Shown here: in pieces, positions 61,432-64,000 of the stretch | Layout of the letters: each line of letters begins with the position of its first letter | How positions within the stretch are numbered: position 1 is the first letter of the stretch | Assembly (NCBI GenBank): GCA_040506195.1 | Contig: JBEVXH010000001.1 | Span: 124,001-188,000 of the forward strand | Length of the DNA stretch: 64,000 nucleotides | Direction: 5' to 3' | Source: Thiodiazotropha sp040506195 | GTDB taxonomy: Bacteria > Pseudomonadota > Gammaproteobacteria > Chromatiales > Chromatiaceae | The notes under the pieces: model-generated | The model's input: only the letters and a program-made list of their open reading frames with translations | Told to the model about the DNA's origin: nothing | Database searches by the model: none | Position numbers and translations under genes: made by a program

Positions 61432-63303
61432 CTATTCGAATTCATCCACCTTGTGCCCTGACATGGCCTGTTTAATACTCTGATTCATCCGTCGTTCAAC
61501 ATAGAATCCACAGACGCTTTCGAGCTGCTCAATGGCCCCTTTAATCACCTTTTGATCATCGGCCCGGGCAACCGATTTCAATGCACCGAGCGCTTGCTCC
61601 ACCTGCTGACGTTCATCAGATTCGAGTAAACGATCACCATCCTCGGTCAAAGCCGCCTCCAGCGCCTCAATCACCCTATCCGCTTCCACCTGCTGCTCGC
61701 GTAGGCTGCGCAGTTGTTTATCCTCGCCGGCATGTTCAATGGAGTCTCGCAACATCGATTCGATCTCATTGTCGGTCAATCCATATGAAGGCTTGACCTC
61801 GATGCTGGACTGTACCCCGCTGCTCTGCTCCACTGCGCTGACATTCAACAGGCCATCCGCATCAACGGCAAAGGTCACCCGAATCCGTGCAGCACCAGCC
61901 ACCATCGGCGGTATACCGCGCAGTTCAAAGCGCGCCAGTGAGCGACAATCAGCGACCAGCTCCCGTTCCCCCTGCACTACATGGATCGCCATTGCTGTCT
62001 GGCCGTCTTTAAAGGTGGTGAACTCCTGCGCTCTCGCCACCGGTATGGTGGTATTGCGGCTGATCAGCTTTTCACTCAAACCACCCATGGTTTCTATTCC
62101 GAGGGAGAGCGGAATGACATCCAACAGCAACATCTCACTATCCGGCTTGTTGCCGGCAAGAATGTCAGCCTGGATAGCGGCACCAACGGCAACCACGCGA
62201 TCGGGATCGATCTCCACCAGCGGTTGTGTTGCGAACAGTTCGCCCACCTTCTCTCGAACCCTCGGCACTCGAGTCGATCCACCAACCATGACCACCTCTT
62301 GTACCTCATCCGCGCTGATCCCGGCATCCCGCATCGCCCTGCGGCAGGCTATCAGGGTCTTTTTGACCAATGGATCGATCAGTTCATTAAACTTCGACCT
62401 CTGCAGTTTTCCCTGCCACTTGCCGCCTCCATCCAACTCAACACTCACGAGGGCCTCTTCGGCTTCTGTCAGTCTCTCTTTGGCTGTGCAAGCTGCCAGC
62501 ATGAGGCGTTTCATCTGCGCATGATCGGCATCATGTCCAATTCCGGCCTGTTGCATGATCCACTCAGCCGCCACGCAATCGAAATCATCGCCGCCAAGCG
62601 CCGAATCCCCTCCCGTGGCCATGACTTCGAAGACGCCCTTATTGAGTCTCAGGATTGAGATATCAAAGGTGCCTCCCCCCAGATCATAGATGGCATGCAC
62701 GCCCTCAGCACCTTTGTCCAGACCGTAGGCCACGGCGGCCGCTGTCGGCTCGTTCAACAGGCGCAATACGTGCACTCCCGCCAATTTTGCGGCATCCTTC
62801 GTGGCCTGTCGCTGGGCTTCATCGAAGTAAGCCGGCACAGTGATCACTACGCCGCTCAACTCACCACCCAGTGTAGACACAGCCCGCTTTGCCAGTACTT
62901 TGAGTATTTCTGCCGAGACCTCAACAGGGCTGATCTCTCCCGCCTCCGTCTCGATGCGCGGCACGCTGGTGTGCTCCTGCACGAAGCGATAGGGAAGCCG
63001 GCTCCCCAGGGTTTTGATATCATCGATCCCGCGCCCGATCAGGCGCTTCGCCGATGAGATCGTATTCAATGGGTCATCCGTCTCGGTCTGTTTCGCTTCA
63101 TGGCCCACCTGCACTGAGCCCTGTTGATACCTCACCACGGATGGCAACAGATGACGCCCCTCTTCGTCGGGCAGGGTATCGGCCGTGCCGCTGCGTACAG
63201 TCGCCACCAGGGAATTGGTGGTACCCAGGTCGATACCCACAGCCAGGCGGTGTTGATGGGGTGCCTGCGCCTGGCCCGGTTCTGAAATCTGCAGCAGTGC
63301 CAT
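61432..63303 (-). CDS. hscA: HscA, Hsp70-type chaperone for Fe-S cluster assembly
   Basis: HscA binds IscU and, with HscB, helps transfer clusters to acceptor proteins. The 623-residue protein has Hsp70 motifs: VGIDLGTTNSLVATV (about 23-37), LNEPTAAAVAYGLD, IYDLGGGTFDIS and VVMVGGSTRVPRVRE, then the substrate-binding domain starting at DVIPLSLGIETMGG. The short C-terminus without the DnaK EEVD tail fits HscA. It lies between hscB and fdx on the same strand, 23 and 8 bases away. Confidence 0.97.
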   Translation of the reverse strand: MALLQISEPGQAQAPHQHRLAVGIDLGTTNSLVATVRSGTADTLPDEEGRHLLPSVVRYQQGSVQVGHEAKQTETDDPLNTISSAKRLIGRGIDDIKTLGSRLPYRFVQEHTSVPRIETEAGEISPVEVSAEILKVLAKRAVSTLGGELSGVVITVPAYFDEAQRQATKDAAKLAGVHVLRLLNEPTAAAVAYGLDKGAEGVHAIYDLGGGTFDISILRLNKGVFEVMATGGDSALGGDDFDCVAAEWIMQQAGIGHDADHAQMKRLMLAACTAKERLTEAEEALVSVELDGGGKWQGKLQRSKFNELIDPLVKKTLIACRRAMRDAGISADEVQEVVMVGGSTRVPRVREKVGELFATQPLVEIDPDRVVAVGAAIQADILAGNKPDSEMLLLDVIPLSLGIETMGGLSEKLISRNTTIPVARAQEFTTFKDGQTAMAIHVVQGERELVADCRSLARFELRGIPPMVAGAARIRVTFAVDADGLLNVSAVEQSSGVQSSIEVKPSYGLTDNEIESMLRDSIEHAGEDKQLRSLREQQVEADRVIEALEAALTEDGDRLLESDERQQVEQALGALKSVARADDQKVIKGAIEQLESVCGFYVERRMNQSIKQAMSGHKVDEFE

Positions 63304-63326
63304 CTATCTCTCTTCCATCCGATAAG

Positions 63327-63875
63327 TCAATTCAACTCATCTTCCAAATCAGCTTCAACGCTCTCTGCTTCGGTGTGCAACTTCTGCAAAAAGCGCATTT
63401 TTCGCAAAATCTCGCGGGCGGCTTGCAACTGCTCTTCCGTCGGCGTTTCAAAATAGACGGCCAACTGAGCCACCAGGCTGTTGATCTGCTTATTGATCCG
63501 GCCACGCAGGTCCATGATTGCCTGGTAGGGATCGGCTTGCCTCCGAATCTCTTCCAGCTCTTCCCTCAATTCCATCTGCTGCATGAGAAAGGCCATATCC
63601 TGGGTTGATTCATTCAGGGCATCCATCTCGATACCATGCAACAACAACAGATAGCTACCGCGCGCAATTGGGTCTTTGAGTGTCTCAAATGCCTCATTGA
63701 TGAGTGCTGCACTCTGTACCGACAGTCTCCGCTCCTGTTCGGTTGCATTGGCATAACGATCAGGATGAATCACCCTTTGCAACTCGCGATAGCGCTCGGA
63801 TAGCGAGTTGCCGTCAACAATATAGCTAATCGGCAAGCCGAAAAGATCAAAGTAGTTTTTCGAAAAATCCAGCAT
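63327..63875 (-). CDS. hscB: HscB, J-domain co-chaperone for Fe-S cluster assembly
   Basis: HscB stimulates HscA ATPase and presents IscU. The 182-residue protein has an N-terminal J domain (YFDLFGLPISY, the HPDR motif in VIHPDRYANATEQE) and a C-terminal three-helix IscU-binding part (AFLMQQMELREELEEIR). Only the ATG at 63873-63875 keeps the conserved start YFDLFGLP in frame. No ribosome-binding sequence is visible: the upstream bases are the T tract and stem of a terminator-like hairpin that ends five bases before the ATG. Translation may depend on this structure or on read-through from iscA. Confidence 0.96.
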   Translation of the reverse strand: MLDFSKNYFDLFGLPISYIVDGNSLSERYRELQRVIHPDRYANATEQERRLSVQSAALINEAFETLKDPIARGSYLLLLHGIEMDALNESTQDMAFLMQQMELREELEEIRRQADPYQAIMDLRGRINKQINSLVAQLAVYFETPTEEQLQAAREILRKMRFLQKLHTEAESVEADLEDELN

Positions 63876-63879
63876 ATCG

Positions 63880-63910
63880 AAAAAAACGGCTGCCTTAATA
63901 AGGCAGCCGT
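63880..63910 (-). terminator. Terminator-like hairpin between iscA and hscB
   Basis: A perfect 11-bp GC-rich stem ACGGCTGCCTT / AAGGCAGCCGT with a three-base loop, followed on the minus strand by a run of T (complement of 63880-63885). It is as strong as the dksA terminator. It lies inside what is normally one operon and directly before the hscB ATG, so it may work as an attenuator that lowers hscBA-fdx-iscX relative to iscRSUA (inference). Confidence 0.85.
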
Positions 63911-63934
63911 CTCATACCCTTTTTCAACCCATTC

Positions 63935-64000
63935 TTAGACGTTGAAACTCTCGCCACATCCACACTCGCTTTTCGCGTTTGGATTATTGAATTTAAAGCC
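63935..64000 (-). CDS. iscA: IscA, A-type Fe-S carrier (3' end only)
   Basis: Only the last 21 codons and the TAA stop are inside the window. They read GFKFNNPNAKSECGCGESFN followed by V, which is the conserved C-terminus of IscA with the CGCG cysteine pair that binds the iron or cluster. It lies just before hscB, as in the standard isc operon. The gene continues beyond the window. Confidence 0.93.
   Translation of the reverse strand, partial: GFKFNNPNAKSECGCGESFNV

Noticed and set aside
1..64000. CRISPR arrays, rRNA, tRNA, prophage or complete insertion sequences
   Set aside because: Reading both strands showed no regularly spaced repeats, no RNA gene signatures, and no transposase or integrase.

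Overview
The window comes from a sulfur-oxidising, probably autotrophic gammaproteobacterium. The gene content resembles Chromatiales or Sedimenticolaceae (the Sedimenticola/Thiodiazotropha group), but this placement is inference from gene content, not from a search. Direct signs are a Tat-exported SoxB thiosulfohydrolase, a CbbY-type phosphatase of the kind found beside Rubisco metabolism, a dihaem cytochrome c, Rsd/AlgQ, DksA-GluQRS, YoaA and an ISC iron-sulfur operon in gammaproteobacterial order. No rRNA, tRNA, CRISPR array, phage or intact insertion sequence was seen.

Layout. 0.1-5 kb: a lone soxB, then a translationally coupled two-component pair (TtrS/TtrR type, with a PhnD-like periplasmic sensor) on the same strand. 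5-19 kb: housekeeping genes (nfo, LysE-family exporter, glycerophosphodiesterase, cysZ, aminotransferase-cbbY, dksA-gluQRS, darP, recJ, batD, a SET-domain protein, dsbA, a GST/SspA-like protein). 19.5-30.8 kb: a FimW-like c-di-GMP effector candidate, Sel1 and hotdog proteins, glcF, slt, a large soluble protein with a class III cyclase domain, rsd, an exported unknown and a TauE/SafE permease. 31-39 kb: two tandem exported thioredoxin-fold proteins, MidA-family methyltransferase, folM, glutamate dehydrogenase, bacteriohemerythrin, yoaA and a possible nuclease-fold unknown. 39.5-46 kb: a 1229-residue PilZ/GGDEF/EAL protein and PBP1b.

47-60 kb is the most unusual part: a proteobacterial dedicated sortase (Pds) system. 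A minus-strand operon holds pdsO (OmpA-like), a VIT/vWA protein ending in LPQTA plus a membrane anchor, a class GN sortase, a class I glutamine amidotransferase and an L,D-transpeptidase. The matching response regulator and histidine kinase (pdsR, pdsS) lie on the plus strand about 5 kb away. Between the two halves is a plus-strand operon with a small PstS-like protein, an outer-membrane beta-barrel candidate and a GGDEF-EAL protein. The arrangement suggests that sortase-dependent surface display, peptidoglycan modification and c-di-GMP signalling are linked in this organism.

60.8-64 kb: the distal ISC operon (iscA partial, hscB, hscA, fdx, iscX), with a strong terminator-like hairpin between iscA and hscB and a 16-bp inverted repeat between fdx and iscX.

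Two families of short intergenic repeats were found: a MITE-like element with long terminal inverted repeats (43-149 and 8851-9015), and a short motif with core AGGGYCTGTT in at least three good copies. A candidate non-canonical ATC start for darP was also noticed.
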